Shown: positions 25,097 through 33,886 of the stretch, piece by piece
Position numbering within the stretch: the first letter of the stretch is position 1
Layout of the letters: every line of letters starts with the position of its first letter
Source of the DNA: Sellimonas catena
Lineage (GTDB): Bacteria; Bacillota; Clostridia; Lachnospirales; Lachnospiraceae
Assembly: GCF_045063725.1 (NCBI RefSeq)
Contig: NZ_CP173695.1
Direction: 5' to 3' (one strand)
Length of the DNA: 64,000 bases
Notes under the pieces: model-generated
What the model was told of the DNA's origin: nothing
Database searches by the model: none
Seen by the model: the letters and a program-made list of their open reading frames with translations, nothing else
Program-made: the position numbers and the translations under genes

Positions 25097-26936
25097 ATAG
25101 TTCCTGGACAAAACGGGATGGATAAACTTCCTTCCCGTTTTTTTCTTTGACATAACAGATGGAAAGCTCTTCCTTTGCGCGCGTCATGGCAACATAAAAC
25201 AGCCTTCTCTCCTCTTCGATTTCCTCTTCCACAATGGCTTTCCTGTGGGGAATACTGCCTTCCTGCGCTTCAATAATATAAACACAGCGGTATTCCAGGC
25301 CTTTGGCTCCGTGCATCGTCAGCAAAGCTGTTTTCCCCTTTGTAAATTTTTCTTCCTTTTCCATCTGACGGATCCGGTCTGTATAAACCTGTGTGAATTC
25401 AATCCACTCTTTCATGGTATCCATCTTTTTCATGCTCTGGGCAAGTTCATCTACAATCTCGGTAAGCTCTGCCTCCTCAAGCTGCATCTTCTGCGAATAC
25501 TCTTTCAGATACTCCTGATATCCGGTCTTTTTCAGAAGAAACTGAAATGCCGCATATGGCGCCATTCTGGAAACTGCCTCCATATCTTCTTCGAAAGCAT
25601 CAATTCTGTCCAGCATCCACTCTTTATCACAGTAAAATAATTTCAGATCCTCAAAATCTGTCCGCTCTTTCTCCAGAGCACTCCGGCTGATGTAACGGTT
25701 CGGGCGGTTGATTACCCGCAGAAAATCACTGCGGTTTCTTTCCCCCATGGCAATCCGAAAATATGCCTTCATATCTTCCGCAATAAAATGCTCAAAGAGA
25801 TGGAATGCTTTTTCTTTCATAAAAAAAGGAATCCCCCGGTTCATAAAGGCGGACATTACCATAGAAGCGTCCTGTACGGTCCGGAAAATGACTGCGATCT
25901 CTTCCGGCGGCACTCCTTCTTCCAGTTTCTTTTTTGCAGCGGCTGCGACATACTCAGCCTCCTGCTCCATGTCTTTTAATTCCTGTACATGAACCGGCTT
26001 TCCCCGGTCATGGACCGCTTCAAGATCTTTGGAAAAGCGGAACTTGTTTTTCCGGATCACTTTTCCGGAAGCCTGTACAATAAACGCGCTGCTCCGGTAG
26101 TTCACGGATAGCCGGACAAGCGATGCCTGAGGAAAATCCTCCATAAACTGTTTCATGATGCCCGGTGTGGCCCCGCGAAACCCGTAAATTGCCTGATCAT
26201 CATCTCCTACCACAAAAAGGTTCGCCCTCTTCCCCGCAAGTAATTTGATAATCTCGTACTGTATTTTGCTGCTGTCCTGAAACTCGTCGATCAAAATGTA
26301 AGGATATCGTTCCTGCCATTTCTTTAGGATCTGAGGCTGACGACAGAATAACTGATAACACAGCAGAAGCATATCATCAAAATCGATCCGGCCGGCCTCT
26401 TTTTTCCGCTTCTCGTAAGCATGGTAGATCTGCCGGTCTTCCGGATCATCCGTAATTCCGGAAAATCCCCCGTTATTTTTTACCTTCCCGATCATAAGAA
26501 GGACATCTTTGTCTTTCGGGCGTTTCCGGTTTTCTCTTTCCACATCCCTGACCGCTGCTTCTGCCATGGCCTTCTGTTCTTCTTCCGTCAAAATCTGATC
26601 CGGAGCAAGATGATAAATCTGACGGAGCATTCCATAATAAATGCCGTGGAATGTCCCGAAGGTCACCGGACAATGTTTCAGTCCCATCCGGGCAAGGAAA
26701 CGCTCTTTCATTTCCTTTACCGCATACTTGGTGAAGGTAATAACCAGTATCTCCTCAGGCCGGATCCTGAAATGGCGGATCATCCATTCCAGACGTCCCG
26801 TAATCACAGCCGTCTTTCCGGAACCCGGTCCTGCAAGGACCATACATGGTCCTTCACGGTGGCAGACCGCCTCCCTCTGTGCCTCATTAAAATCGGAAAG
26901 CGGGGGTCTTTCTCCCCCGCTGTGCTTTTTTTCCAT
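25068..26936 (-). CDS. UvrD/Rep-family ATP-dependent DNA helicase
   Basis: 622 residues, shorter than PcrA (about 720-750) mainly at the C-terminus. All superfamily 1A motifs are visible: Q motif DFNEAQREAV, motif I AGPGSGKTAVI, motif II ILIDEFQDSS, motif III GDDDQAIYGFRGA, motif IV VRLSVNYRSS, motif V LLTMHGAKGLEYRCVYI, motif VI FYVAMTRAKEELSI. It would unwind DNA 3' to 5' in repair or restart. The absence of the long PcrA tail and of a following ligA gene suggests it is a paralogue rather than PcrA. It ends 4 bases before gltX's end region, downstream of gltX in the opposite order: gltX is the upstream gene. Confidence 0.93.
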   Translation of the reverse strand: MEKKHSGGERPPLSDFNEAQREAVCHREGPCMVLAGPGSGKTAVITGRLEWMIRHFRIRPEEILVITFTKYAVKEMKERFLARMGLKHCPVTFGTFHGIYYGMLRQIYHLAPDQILTEEEQKAMAEAAVRDVERENRKRPKDKDVLLMIGKVKNNGGFSGITDDPEDRQIYHAYEKRKKEAGRIDFDDMLLLCYQLFCRQPQILKKWQERYPYILIDEFQDSSKIQYEIIKLLAGKRANLFVVGDDDQAIYGFRGATPGIMKQFMEDFPQASLVRLSVNYRSSAFIVQASGKVIRKNKFRFSKDLEAVHDRGKPVHVQELKDMEQEAEYVAAAAKKKLEEGVPPEEIAVIFRTVQDASMVMSAFMNRGIPFFMKEKAFHLFEHFIAEDMKAYFRIAMGERNRSDFLRVINRPNRYISRSALEKERTDFEDLKLFYCDKEWMLDRIDAFEEDMEAVSRMAPYAAFQFLLKKTGYQEYLKEYSQKMQLEEAELTEIVDELAQSMKKMDTMKEWIEFTQVYTDRIRQMEKEEKFTKGKTALLTMHGAKGLEYRCVYIIEAQEGSIPHRKAIVEEEIEEERRLFYVAMTRAKEELSICYVKEKNGKEVYPSRFVQELFTRPRQEAR

Positions 26937-26939
26937 ACT

Positions 26940-28397
26940 CTATTTCTCCAGTAATTCGATTGCTTTACGGATCCTGTCAAGAGATTCTTCCTTTCCGAGA
27001 ACCTCCATAATCTCAGTTGCCCCGCCCGGTGTATTCTGTTTTCCGGAAACCGCTGTTCTAACCGGCCACATTACATAGCCGTTCTTGCATCCTTTCTCTG
27101 CAACATATCCTTTTAATGTTTCAAAAAGTGCATCGTTGGAATAGTCATCCTGCTTTTCCAGAACCGGAAGAAGCTCTTTTAACACTTCAAGAGATGTCTC
27201 CTCATTTGTCTTCATCTTCTTGTGAATGTACATGGACGTGTCATACTCCGGAAGTTCCTCGAAGAAATCAATCTGCTCCATGATATCCGGGAAAATTTCA
27301 ATTCTGGTTTTGACAAGAGCAGCGATTTTCTTCAGATCGTAGTCTTTTGTGATAACCTTCCTGATATAAGGCTCCGCCATATCATAGAAGGTATCGAAAT
27401 CCATCATCTTCATATATTCGCTGTTCATCCATTTCAGCTTCTGTACGTCAAATACGGCCGGAGATTTGCTCATATGGTGGTAATCAAATGCCTTTACAAG
27501 CTCTTCCAGACTGAAGATCTCCTGATTGTCCTGCGGGCACCATCCAAGAAGTGCAACATAGTTTACGACTGCCTCTGAGATAAAGCCCTGTTCGATCAGA
27601 TCCTCATAGGAAGAATGACCGCAGCGTTTGCTCAGTTTTTTATGGTTCTCATCCGTAATCAAAGGACAGTGCACATAAACCGGCGGCTCCCATCCAAATG
27701 CCTCGTAAAGTCGGTTGTATTTTGGCGCGGAGGAAAGGTACTCGTTTCCTCTTACCACATGTGTGATATTCATCAGATGGTCATCGACCACGTTTGCAAA
27801 ATTGTAGGTCGGGTATCCATCGGACTTGATCAGAATCATATCATCCAGCTCAGCATTGTTAACTGTGATATCCCCGTAAATCTCATCATGAAAGGTTGTC
27901 GTTCCTTCTGTCGGCATATTGATCCGGATAACATACGGTTTGCCTGCCGCAAGGTTCGCTTCGATCTCTTCTTTGCTCAAAGACAGACAGTGTTTATCAT
28001 AAACACGGATCTCTGTCCCGCTTTCCGAGACAGTAGACTTCAGACTGTCCAGACGCTCCTTGTCACAGAAGCAATAATAGGCGTCTCCCTGCTCAATCAG
28101 CTGCTTTGCATATTTCAGGTAGAGACCGCTTTTATTTCTTTCACTCTGCACATACGGCCCATATCCGCCATCCTTGTCCGGTCCTTCATCGTGAATCAGG
28201 CCCGTCTTTTCAAGCGTCCGGTAAATAATTTCCAGAGCGCCGTCCATAAAACGCTCCTGGTCTGTATCTTCAATACGAAGCATGAAATCTCCGCCTTCGT
28301 GTTTTGCAATCAGGTAGGCATACAGCGCCGTACGAAGATTGCCGACATGCATTCTCCCTGTCGGACTTGGTGCAAATCTGGTTCTTACTTTACTCAT
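26940..28397 (-). CDS. gltX: Glutamate--tRNA ligase
   Basis: 485 residues, full length. Charges tRNA-Glu with glutamate. The HIGH-type motif is in FAPSPTGRMHVGNLRTALY and the KMSKS-type motif is KKLSKRCGHSSY (near residue 254). FMLRIEDTDQERF and ITHVVRGNEYLSSAPKY are also typical of class I GluRS. The helicase gene follows directly (3-base gap), so the two are probably co-transcribed. Confidence 0.97.
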   Translation of the reverse strand: MSKVRTRFAPSPTGRMHVGNLRTALYAYLIAKHEGGDFMLRIEDTDQERFMDGALEIIYRTLEKTGLIHDEGPDKDGGYGPYVQSERNKSGLYLKYAKQLIEQGDAYYCFCDKERLDSLKSTVSESGTEIRVYDKHCLSLSKEEIEANLAAGKPYVIRINMPTEGTTTFHDEIYGDITVNNAELDDMILIKSDGYPTYNFANVVDDHLMNITHVVRGNEYLSSAPKYNRLYEAFGWEPPVYVHCPLITDENHKKLSKRCGHSSYEDLIEQGFISEAVVNYVALLGWCPQDNQEIFSLEELVKAFDYHHMSKSPAVFDVQKLKWMNSEYMKMMDFDTFYDMAEPYIRKVITKDYDLKKIAALVKTRIEIFPDIMEQIDFFEELPEYDTSMYIHKKMKTNEETSLEVLKELLPVLEKQDDYSNDALFETLKGYVAEKGCKNGYVMWPVRTAVSGKQNTPGGATEIMEVLGKEESLDRIRKAIELLEK

Positions 28398-28417
28398 AGT
28401 TTTCTCTCCTGCTTTCC

Positions 28418-28744
28418 TTATTTGTCTTTTTTGTCCTTTCCGGTAATATTGATCATATCAATAATCGCAATGCTGACAACAAACAGCAGCATCATACCGT
28501 AAACAGCATATCCCTGAAGCTTTTCCGAGTCTGAAAAATATACGATGATGAAAAAAATAATCATGACAATATCGACGCCTGCCATAGGAATGCCAAGTTT
28601 ACGTCCAACCTTCTTCGGATCAAGTGTTTTTTTCACTTTATCCGGAAGGGTACGGTAGCCCGGAACCATATTCAAAGCTTTTCCGTTGATCAGCGCGATG
28701 CTGATAATTGTCATAAATCCAATTACGATCAGACTTCCTACCAT
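28418..28744 (-). CDS. DUF3784-like small membrane protein
   Basis: 108 residues from the ATG at 28744 (GAAGGAAGAGG upstream); the longer frame starts inside the exporter gene. Three hydrophobic helices: residues 2-20, about 53-72 (VDIVMIIFFIIVYF), and about 80-100. A central conserved-looking loop reads MVPGYRTLPDKVKK, as in DUF3784 proteins. Function unknown. Its start overlaps the end of the preceding thrE-type gene, so it is the third gene of that operon. Confidence 0.75.
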   Translation of the reverse strand: MVGSLIVIGFMTIISIALINGKALNMVPGYRTLPDKVKKTLDPKKVGRKLGIPMAGVDIVMIIFFIIVYFSDSEKLQGYAVYGMMLLFVVSIAIIDMINITGKDKKDK

Positions 28745-29229
28745 TTTTCCTCTTCCTTCCTTTCCTCTTTTTGTATATAGCGGAGGGAATCCTGCTTCCA
28801 TTCTCCTTTTCGTACCACTTTAAACAGCGTATCCATCAAAAAGATTGCCAACGCTATGGCGCCCGCAATCTCAAGTGTCTGAGTCAGGTAGAAACTCGCC
28901 ATAGAACGGTCATTTTGAAGAACATAATTCATAATCTGATAAATACCGTTTCCCGGAACAGTCGGCAGAATTCCGCCAATCAAAAATATCGTAACCGGGG
29001 CCTTTAATGCCCTTGCAAAAATATGGGAAATCAAACCGGCAGCCAGAGCGGACCAGAAAGACGATATCACCGCGTTCCATCCCGCCTCCATACAGATCAT
29101 ATAGATAAATCCTGCGACTGCTCCGGAAATCCCTGCCCAGATCAAATATTTTTTCGGTGAATTAATCAGCATGGAAAAGGAAAATACCGCAATAAAAAAC
29201 CCGATTGTCTTGATTCCGATTTCAATCAT
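28738..29229 (-). CDS. Threonine/serine exporter family, small subunit (ThrE_2/DUF3815)
   Basis: 163 residues from the ATG at 29229. Four or five transmembrane segments; the loop IFARALKAPVTIFLIGGILPTVPG, with the Pro-rich motif PTVPG, is the ThrE_2 signature. In Corynebacterium the ThrE exporter is a single protein; in Firmicutes it is split into two, as here. It overlaps the large-subunit gene by 4 bases (ATGA), indicating coupling. The transported substrate is inferred from the family. Confidence 0.88.
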   Translation of the reverse strand: MIEIGIKTIGFFIAVFSFSMLINSPKKYLIWAGISGAVAGFIYMICMEAGWNAVISSFWSALAAGLISHIFARALKAPVTIFLIGGILPTVPGNGIYQIMNYVLQNDRSMASFYLTQTLEIAGAIALAIFLMDTLFKVVRKGEWKQDSLRYIQKEERKEEEKW

Positions 29230-29999
29230 AAGTTTCCTCCCATGATTCCATTTCCAAATACCGCAAATGCAACTCCGACCCCGAGCGCGATCGCCGCCGC
29301 CTTTAGAAATGCTTCCAGAATTCTCGCGCATCCTGATATATAGTCACCCTGCAGTGTGTCACGCACAGCATTGGTAATTGCAACCCCCGGAACAAGCGGC
29401 ATGATAGATCCGATTACGACAGTATCGAGATTAATTGCTCCTCCAAGAATAGATTTCACAATAACGGCCATCAGACCTACGCAAAAAGACGTTCCGATAT
29501 CAAGAATCAAACCGTCAATTCCCGCCGTTTCTGCTCCCGCCATCACCCCTGAAAGAGCAAGGCCGACAATCACTGTTGCCAGCACATCATAGAGCGAACC
29601 GCCAAGTGAAATCGTAAATCCAACCGCCACCGCAAGCGGAATAAAAAAAGCAAGTGCACTTGGATATGGAACGGATTCTACTCTTTTCAGCTGGTCATAG
29701 GCTTCCTGAAGTTCAATTTCTCCGCCGCAGTATCGTCTGGAGATCTGATTCACCTGCTCAATCACACTTAAGTTTGTGCCTCTTTTTTCAATCCCCTGAA
29801 TCAGAGTAACAGGGGCAACATTTTCACCGCTGATGCATGCTGTGATTCCCGTCAGGACGACAAGAATCTCCACCACCTCCAGATTGGAAGTCTTTAAAAT
29901 GTGGTGCATCGTGTCCTCAACCCGGTAGGTTTCCGCACCACTTTCCAGCATCATTTTTCCGGCAAGCATTGCTGTATCCATTAAGAGTTTGTAGTCCAT
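29226..29999 (-). CDS. Threonine/serine exporter family, large subunit (ThrE_1/DUF1212)
   Basis: 257 residues. A soluble N-terminal domain (MDTAMLAGKMMLESGAETYRVEDTM) is followed by five hydrophobic segments from about residue 115 on, including the family motif GSIMPLVPGVAITNAVRDTLQGDYISG. Pairs with the small subunit at 28738-29229 to form a predicted amino acid exporter. The promoter was not identified; the glycine reductase terminator lies upstream. Confidence 0.9.
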   Translation of the reverse strand: MDYKLLMDTAMLAGKMMLESGAETYRVEDTMHHILKTSNLEVVEILVVLTGITACISGENVAPVTLIQGIEKRGTNLSVIEQVNQISRRYCGGEIELQEAYDQLKRVESVPYPSALAFFIPLAVAVGFTISLGGSLYDVLATVIVGLALSGVMAGAETAGIDGLILDIGTSFCVGLMAVIVKSILGGAINLDTVVIGSIMPLVPGVAITNAVRDTLQGDYISGCARILEAFLKAAAIALGVGVAFAVFGNGIMGGNL

Positions 30000-30076
30000 T
30001 TAGATGTCCTTTTCCTGTTATCATAGTTCCATGAGACATCATACTATTTCTTCCGGGAAAAATCAAGCCACACAGG

Positions 30077-30112
30077 AAAACCAGCCCGAAAAAACTTTTC
30101 CGGGCTGGTTTT
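30077..30112 (-). terminator. Terminator of the glycine reductase operon
   Basis: AAAACCAGCCCG and CGGGCTGGTTTT form a 12-bp stem (30077-30088 with 30101-30112), 27 bases beyond the grdD stop. Confidence 0.85.
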
Positions 30113-30138
30113 GTATAGGATTTATTATAGTATATCGG

Positions 30139-31293
30139 CTAGTTAATGTATCCTGCTTTTTTCAGCTCTTCTTCAGCTTTCGCAAGATTTGCCTCAGATA
30201 CACGGATGATCGGGCCTGTACATCCCATTCCGCTTTCAGCGTAAACTTCGATCTTCCACAGTGCGCGCACTGCATCTTCAAGATCCATAACCTCAATTCC
30301 GGCAATCTGAGCTGTCACGATTTCCTTCGGCGGCTCTTTTACTTCCTCTTCTGCTGCAGCCGGTTTTGCAACTGTCTTATATGCAGCAAGTACTTCTGTA
30401 TATCCGCATTTCTTTACAGCATTGAACTCAGCTTTTGCAACATCAAATACCTTGTTGCGTACAAGTTCTGCAGCGTAGCAGATTGCATTTGCGATTACCG
30501 GAGCACCGGAAGCACGTGAAACGATCATAACGAGTTCATCGTATCCTTCCCCGATTCCCGGTCCGTATCCATATCCTGTTGCCTCGAAGCTTCCGCCTGT
30601 GTTGAAAGAGGAAAGCATCTTTACAAGAATGTTTCCTGTCAGGGAATCTGTAACAAGGATATCCGGGGATGCCTGAAGGACGTCATTTCCTCTCATTACA
30701 CATCCGCCGTCTGCACGTCCGGATTCAGCAAAAGCAATATCGTATCCATTGCTCTGAAGCTCCTTCAGTGCTTTTTCTGTCTGGCGTGCGCCGTCAACAT
30801 TCAGAATGCCGACTGTCGGTTTTGCGATTCCGCAAGCCTTTGCAGCAATTACGCCGTAAACAGCATTTTTAATCATACCTTCAATACGGTCGGTACTGGA
30901 AGTTCCTGTCGTATTGGCGATAAACATTTCTTTTCCTTTAGCAGGTGTTACAACGCGTCCAACAGTAGATACACCGATCGGGAACGGGAAGTGCATTGTT
31001 ACAGCACCGTCGATCTCCTTGTTTTTCAGCATATCTTCCATCTTTTTATGACCTTCTTCATCGTCAGCCACTTTGATTGTTGTTACGCCTTCTGCTTCCA
31101 GAGTTCCGATGTAATATACATCTACGCCCTGCTTTGCTGCCATCACCGCTGCCTGCATGGAATTTTCTTCACCGTGTTCGCTGCCCATTCCTGTCAGAGC
31201 AATTTTCGGGCGTTTGCCGTACTGGCCGCTCTCCAGTCCCTGTGCCATTTCCATAAAGGTAGAGGCAATTACTTTTTCAATACTACTTGCCAT
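30139..31293 (-). CDS. grdD: Glycine/sarcosine/betaine reductase component C, subunit alpha
   Basis: 384 residues. With GrdC it takes the carboxymethyl group from Se-carboxymethyl-GrdA and forms acetyl phosphate. The N-terminal two thirds resemble PlsX-like phosphate acyltransferases (KIALTGMGSEHGEENS, ATGYGYGPGIGEGYDELVMIVSRASGAPV). The C-terminal tail beyond residue 320 (PPKEIVTAQIAGIEVMDLED...) is typical of GrdD. Last gene of the operon, 13 bases after grdC, with a terminator following. Confidence 0.95.
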   Translation of the reverse strand: MASSIEKVIASTFMEMAQGLESGQYGKRPKIALTGMGSEHGEENSMQAAVMAAKQGVDVYYIGTLEAEGVTTIKVADDEEGHKKMEDMLKNKEIDGAVTMHFPFPIGVSTVGRVVTPAKGKEMFIANTTGTSSTDRIEGMIKNAVYGVIAAKACGIAKPTVGILNVDGARQTEKALKELQSNGYDIAFAESGRADGGCVMRGNDVLQASPDILVTDSLTGNILVKMLSSFNTGGSFEATGYGYGPGIGEGYDELVMIVSRASGAPVIANAICYAAELVRNKVFDVAKAEFNAVKKCGYTEVLAAYKTVAKPAAAEEEVKEPPKEIVTAQIAGIEVMDLEDAVRALWKIEVYAESGMGCTGPIIRVSEANLAKAEEELKKAGYIN

Positions 31294-31306
31294 TTTCTAC
31301 ACCTCA

Positions 31307-32839
31307 CTATTCTGCCATCAGAGTTTCAGCGAATTCTTTCATAGCTTTTGCGATCAGGCCTTTTACTTCTTCTTCAGATACAGCAGATTCTGCGCTGTTT
31401 CCTTCATTTGCCTGGATTACAAAAGATACACCATCGAACAGGTTTGTCATACGTCCAAGGAAGAGACTTCCTTTTCCGATGATCATTGCTTTCTTGATCT
31501 TTCCTTCCAGAATATCTTCACGTGCAAATCCGATGTACGGAACACCTGACGGAATATGTCCCTGTGTCGGAGCCCATCCTGTCAGACCATGCTGTGCGAT
31601 GAAGTCCGGAAGAGCTTTTCTGTCGATATCGCCGCGTTTTACAGCAAGCGCACCGATCATCTTGTAGTTTGCAAGCGGAACATCACCTGCTCCAGCCGGT
31701 TTTGTGATATCCGGATTCTGCATTTCCGGTGAGAATTTGTCAATATCTGTTACTTTCCAGCCTACTCTGTCAAGCGGGTCTGTTACAAGACTTCCGATAA
31801 CAGCCTGAGGTGCGGAACCGGTTCCTACTGTATGACGTCCAAGAACATCCAGATTGATTTCCGGGTTTACACCATCGTTTTCTGTAACGACAACCGCAAA
31901 TCCTCCAAGGCAGTCTTCCAGGATCGGAAGGCCTTTTTTCACGTGGTCTTTACCGTTCATACCAAGTTTTGCAGTACATCCACCTGCTGTAACAACAACA
32001 GTTTTATATGCTCCGGATTTTACGAGAGCAGCTGCCTCAATCAGAGCGTGGGATGGTCCTGCACAGAATCCACGGGAGTCAGATCCTGTTGCGGATACAA
32101 GTCCTGCTACTTCTGCAGCAGCTTTCGCGAAGTTACCGCCGCCTCTCTGGTTCATATCACCACATGCTTCCTCAGCACAGTCGATAACGTACTCAACGTC
32201 TTCCTTGTTGATTCCAGCATTGCGGATTGCATATAACAGAGCAAGTACGCTGGAAGCTTTGCTCATCAGGTTTTCATGCATTACATGAGCAGAGAGGTTC
32301 ACGTCGATGTCGTGAGCTGTTCTTACACATCCAACGAGTTCGTTGTTGTGGTACAGTCCTTCTGCATGCTCATTTTCGATAAAGTGTTTGATTTCGTCCA
32401 GCTCATAACCTTCTTCAATCTTGGAGATGATATCCTCTGTGATGATCGGGTCAGCAGCCAGAGCATCTTTATGAGCGCTTACGAAGTTCTTGTCAAGTTT
32501 TACAACTTCGAACATATCGCAAGCCTGTACTAAAAGAAGGAACTCTTCTTCCGGCATAATTTCACCGAATTTTCCGTATCTTTCAGATCCTTCTCTTGTT
32601 TTGTCATAGTAAGGGAATTCAACCTGGGAAAGTTCTTCCGGTGTAGCGTTTCCAATGTAAACCTGGTTTGGCCAGTAGTTTACACATTCTTCATAAGAGC
32701 GTAAATGACCTCTTAATTCTTTTAAATATTCTGATTCCGGATTGACAACTCTTTCTGTTGTCTGTGTTGTTCCGTTATATACTACCATTTCAGGAGTATG
32801 TGCCAATACATAGCTGGCTCCTTTAATTACACTGTTCAT
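31307..32839 (-). CDS. grdC: Glycine/sarcosine/betaine reductase component C, subunit beta
   Basis: 510 residues. GrdC forms the acetyl-enzyme (thioester) and, with GrdD, releases acetyl phosphate. It begins VIKGASYVLAHTPEMVVYNGTTQT, the GrdC signature, and its central part resembles FabH-like condensing enzymes (RGFCAGPSHALIEAAALVKSG with the likely acyl-accepting Cys; VVVTAGGCTAKLGMNGKDH). It is separated from grdA by a strong intrinsic terminator at 32885-32921, so grdCD expression is probably lower than grdA. Confidence 0.96.
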   Translation of the reverse strand: MNSVIKGASYVLAHTPEMVVYNGTTQTTERVVNPESEYLKELRGHLRSYEECVNYWPNQVYIGNATPEELSQVEFPYYDKTREGSERYGKFGEIMPEEEFLLLVQACDMFEVVKLDKNFVSAHKDALAADPIITEDIISKIEEGYELDEIKHFIENEHAEGLYHNNELVGCVRTAHDIDVNLSAHVMHENLMSKASSVLALLYAIRNAGINKEDVEYVIDCAEEACGDMNQRGGGNFAKAAAEVAGLVSATGSDSRGFCAGPSHALIEAAALVKSGAYKTVVVTAGGCTAKLGMNGKDHVKKGLPILEDCLGGFAVVVTENDGVNPEINLDVLGRHTVGTGSAPQAVIGSLVTDPLDRVGWKVTDIDKFSPEMQNPDITKPAGAGDVPLANYKMIGALAVKRGDIDRKALPDFIAQHGLTGWAPTQGHIPSGVPYIGFAREDILEGKIKKAMIIGKGSLFLGRMTNLFDGVSFVIQANEGNSAESAVSEEEVKGLIAKAMKEFAETLMAE

Positions 32840-32884
32840 TGTTAGTGTCCACCTTTCTTTACGTTATAAAAAGGAATTATGTTG

Positions 32885-32921
32885 TAGAAAAAGCGGTGAG
32901 GTAAGTATTTACCCCACCGCT
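32885..32921 (-). terminator. Intra-operon terminator between grdA and grdC
   Basis: AGCGGTG-G-GGTAA pairs with TTACC-T-CACCGCT, followed on the minus strand by TTTTTC. It would cut most transcripts after grdA, leaving partial read-through into grdCD. Confidence 0.85.
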
Positions 32922-32953
32922 CCTGAATCCGAAATCCGGTATTTCAGATTTTC

Positions 32954-33427
32954 CTATAAATACTTACAGTATTCGTCACGGATTGCAGACATTTCGTCTA
33001 CGATGTCGTCAACATCAAGAACCATTTCCATCATGCCGACCTGCTCATCGTATACCGCTTCATCAAACTCTTCTTTCAGTTCTGGTTCACAAACGTGATA
33101 TGTCGTGAGTCCAAGCTGGACCCCTGTCAATGGACCTGCGAATGTTGGGTCACCAGCAGTAACTGTTTCAGCTGCAAGACCAGCAGCTTCACCTTCAGCA
33201 GCACCAAGTACTACTACCAGGTTTTCTGGTCCGAATTCATCTGCGAATTCTTTAACCCTCTTCTGATTCTCAAGATCCATTGCGCCTGCGCTCGTTCAGA
33301 CGAAACATTCTGTTGAAGAAAAAACAATTTCTCCACCGGCTGTCTTTACGCATTCTGCGATAGCCGGTCCCGGAACACCATCACGGTCACCAATAATAAT
33401 GACTTTTTTACCTTCTAAAATTGCCAT
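32954..33427 (-). CDS. grdA: Glycine/sarcosine/betaine reductase selenoprotein A (Sec at residue 44)
   Basis: 157 residues with one in-frame UGA. GrdA is the small, shared selenoprotein that accepts the carboxymethyl group from component B as a selenoether and passes it to component C; it is re-reduced by thioredoxin. Translation from the ATG at 33427 gives MAILEGKKVIIIGDRDGVPG ... SSTECFV-U-TSAGAMDLENQ, with Sec (UGA at 33296-33298) in the exact family context. Without read-through only the C-terminal 108 residues appear as an ORF, a common mis-annotation. The required SECIS should lie just after the UGA; I could not fold it reliably. TrxA and TrxB, encoded immediately upstream, supply electrons. 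Confidence 0.96.
33296..33298 (-). other. UGA codon read as selenocysteine (GrdA Sec44)
   Basis: The codon is flanked by TGT TTC GTC and ACG AGC GCA, giving CFV-U-TSAGAM, the known GrdA active site. The frame is open on both sides and conserved-looking, so it is not a nonsense mutation. Confidence 0.95.
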
Positions 33428-33480
33428 GATGTTTTTCCTCCTTCCCTTCATTTTAATAATTGGTTGATAAATATTTATTC

Positions 33481-33518
33481 AGGGCACCGCTTTATGCCCT
33501 CGTAAAGCCCGAAAGGGC
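33481..33518 (-). repeat. Paired hairpins between trxA and grdA
   Basis: AGGGCA (33481-33486) pairs with TGCCCT (33495-33500), and GCCC-GAAA-GGGC follows (33507-33518). On the minus strand there is no T tract beyond TTTA, so these may be RNA processing or stability elements, or a weak terminator. Confidence 0.5.
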
Positions 33519-33535
33519 AATTACGCAAAAGAAAT

Positions 33536-33862
33536 TTACGCCATAGCGTAGTATTTTTTAACCATCTCTTCTACTGCTTCCGGAGTAGCGTCATCTTTTA
33601 CTAACTCTTCCACTTTTTCACCATCTTTATAGATAGCAATAACCGGAAGTCCAAGGATCTTCTGGCCGATTGCAAGACGGCGTGCTTTTGTTGTATTTAA
33701 AGATGTAAATTTGATTTTGTCGCCATATTTGTCAGCATATGCATGAACATGCGGCATTAAAGCCTGGCAAGGTACGCATCCATCTCCGAAGAAATCTACG
33801 AGAACGTATCCTTCTGCCTGCAGAACTTCTGGTTCAAATGTTTTCTTATCTACTTCTAACAT
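33536..33862 (-). CDS. trxA: Thioredoxin of the glycine reductase system
   Basis: 108 residues. The redox motif is GCVPC (near residue 28), not the usual WCGPC; this variant is characteristic of thioredoxins encoded in grd operons, as in Eubacterium acidaminophilum. The remainder keeps the thioredoxin fold, including the cis-proline segment LGLPVIAIY. It passes electrons from TrxB to GrdA. Placed 24 bases after trxB. Confidence 0.95.
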   Translation of the reverse strand: MLEVDKKTFEPEVLQAEGYVLVDFFGDGCVPCQALMPHVHAYADKYGDKIKFTSLNTTKARRLAIGQKILGLPVIAIYKDGEKVEELVKDDATPEAVEEMVKKYYAMA

Positions 33863-33886
33863 TGTTAAACTCCTCCTTAATACTTC

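Noticed and set aside
32954..33280. grdA as a 108-residue protein starting after the UGA
   Set aside because: The upstream frame is perfectly GrdA-like and the UGA sits at the known Sec position, so the gene starts at 33427.
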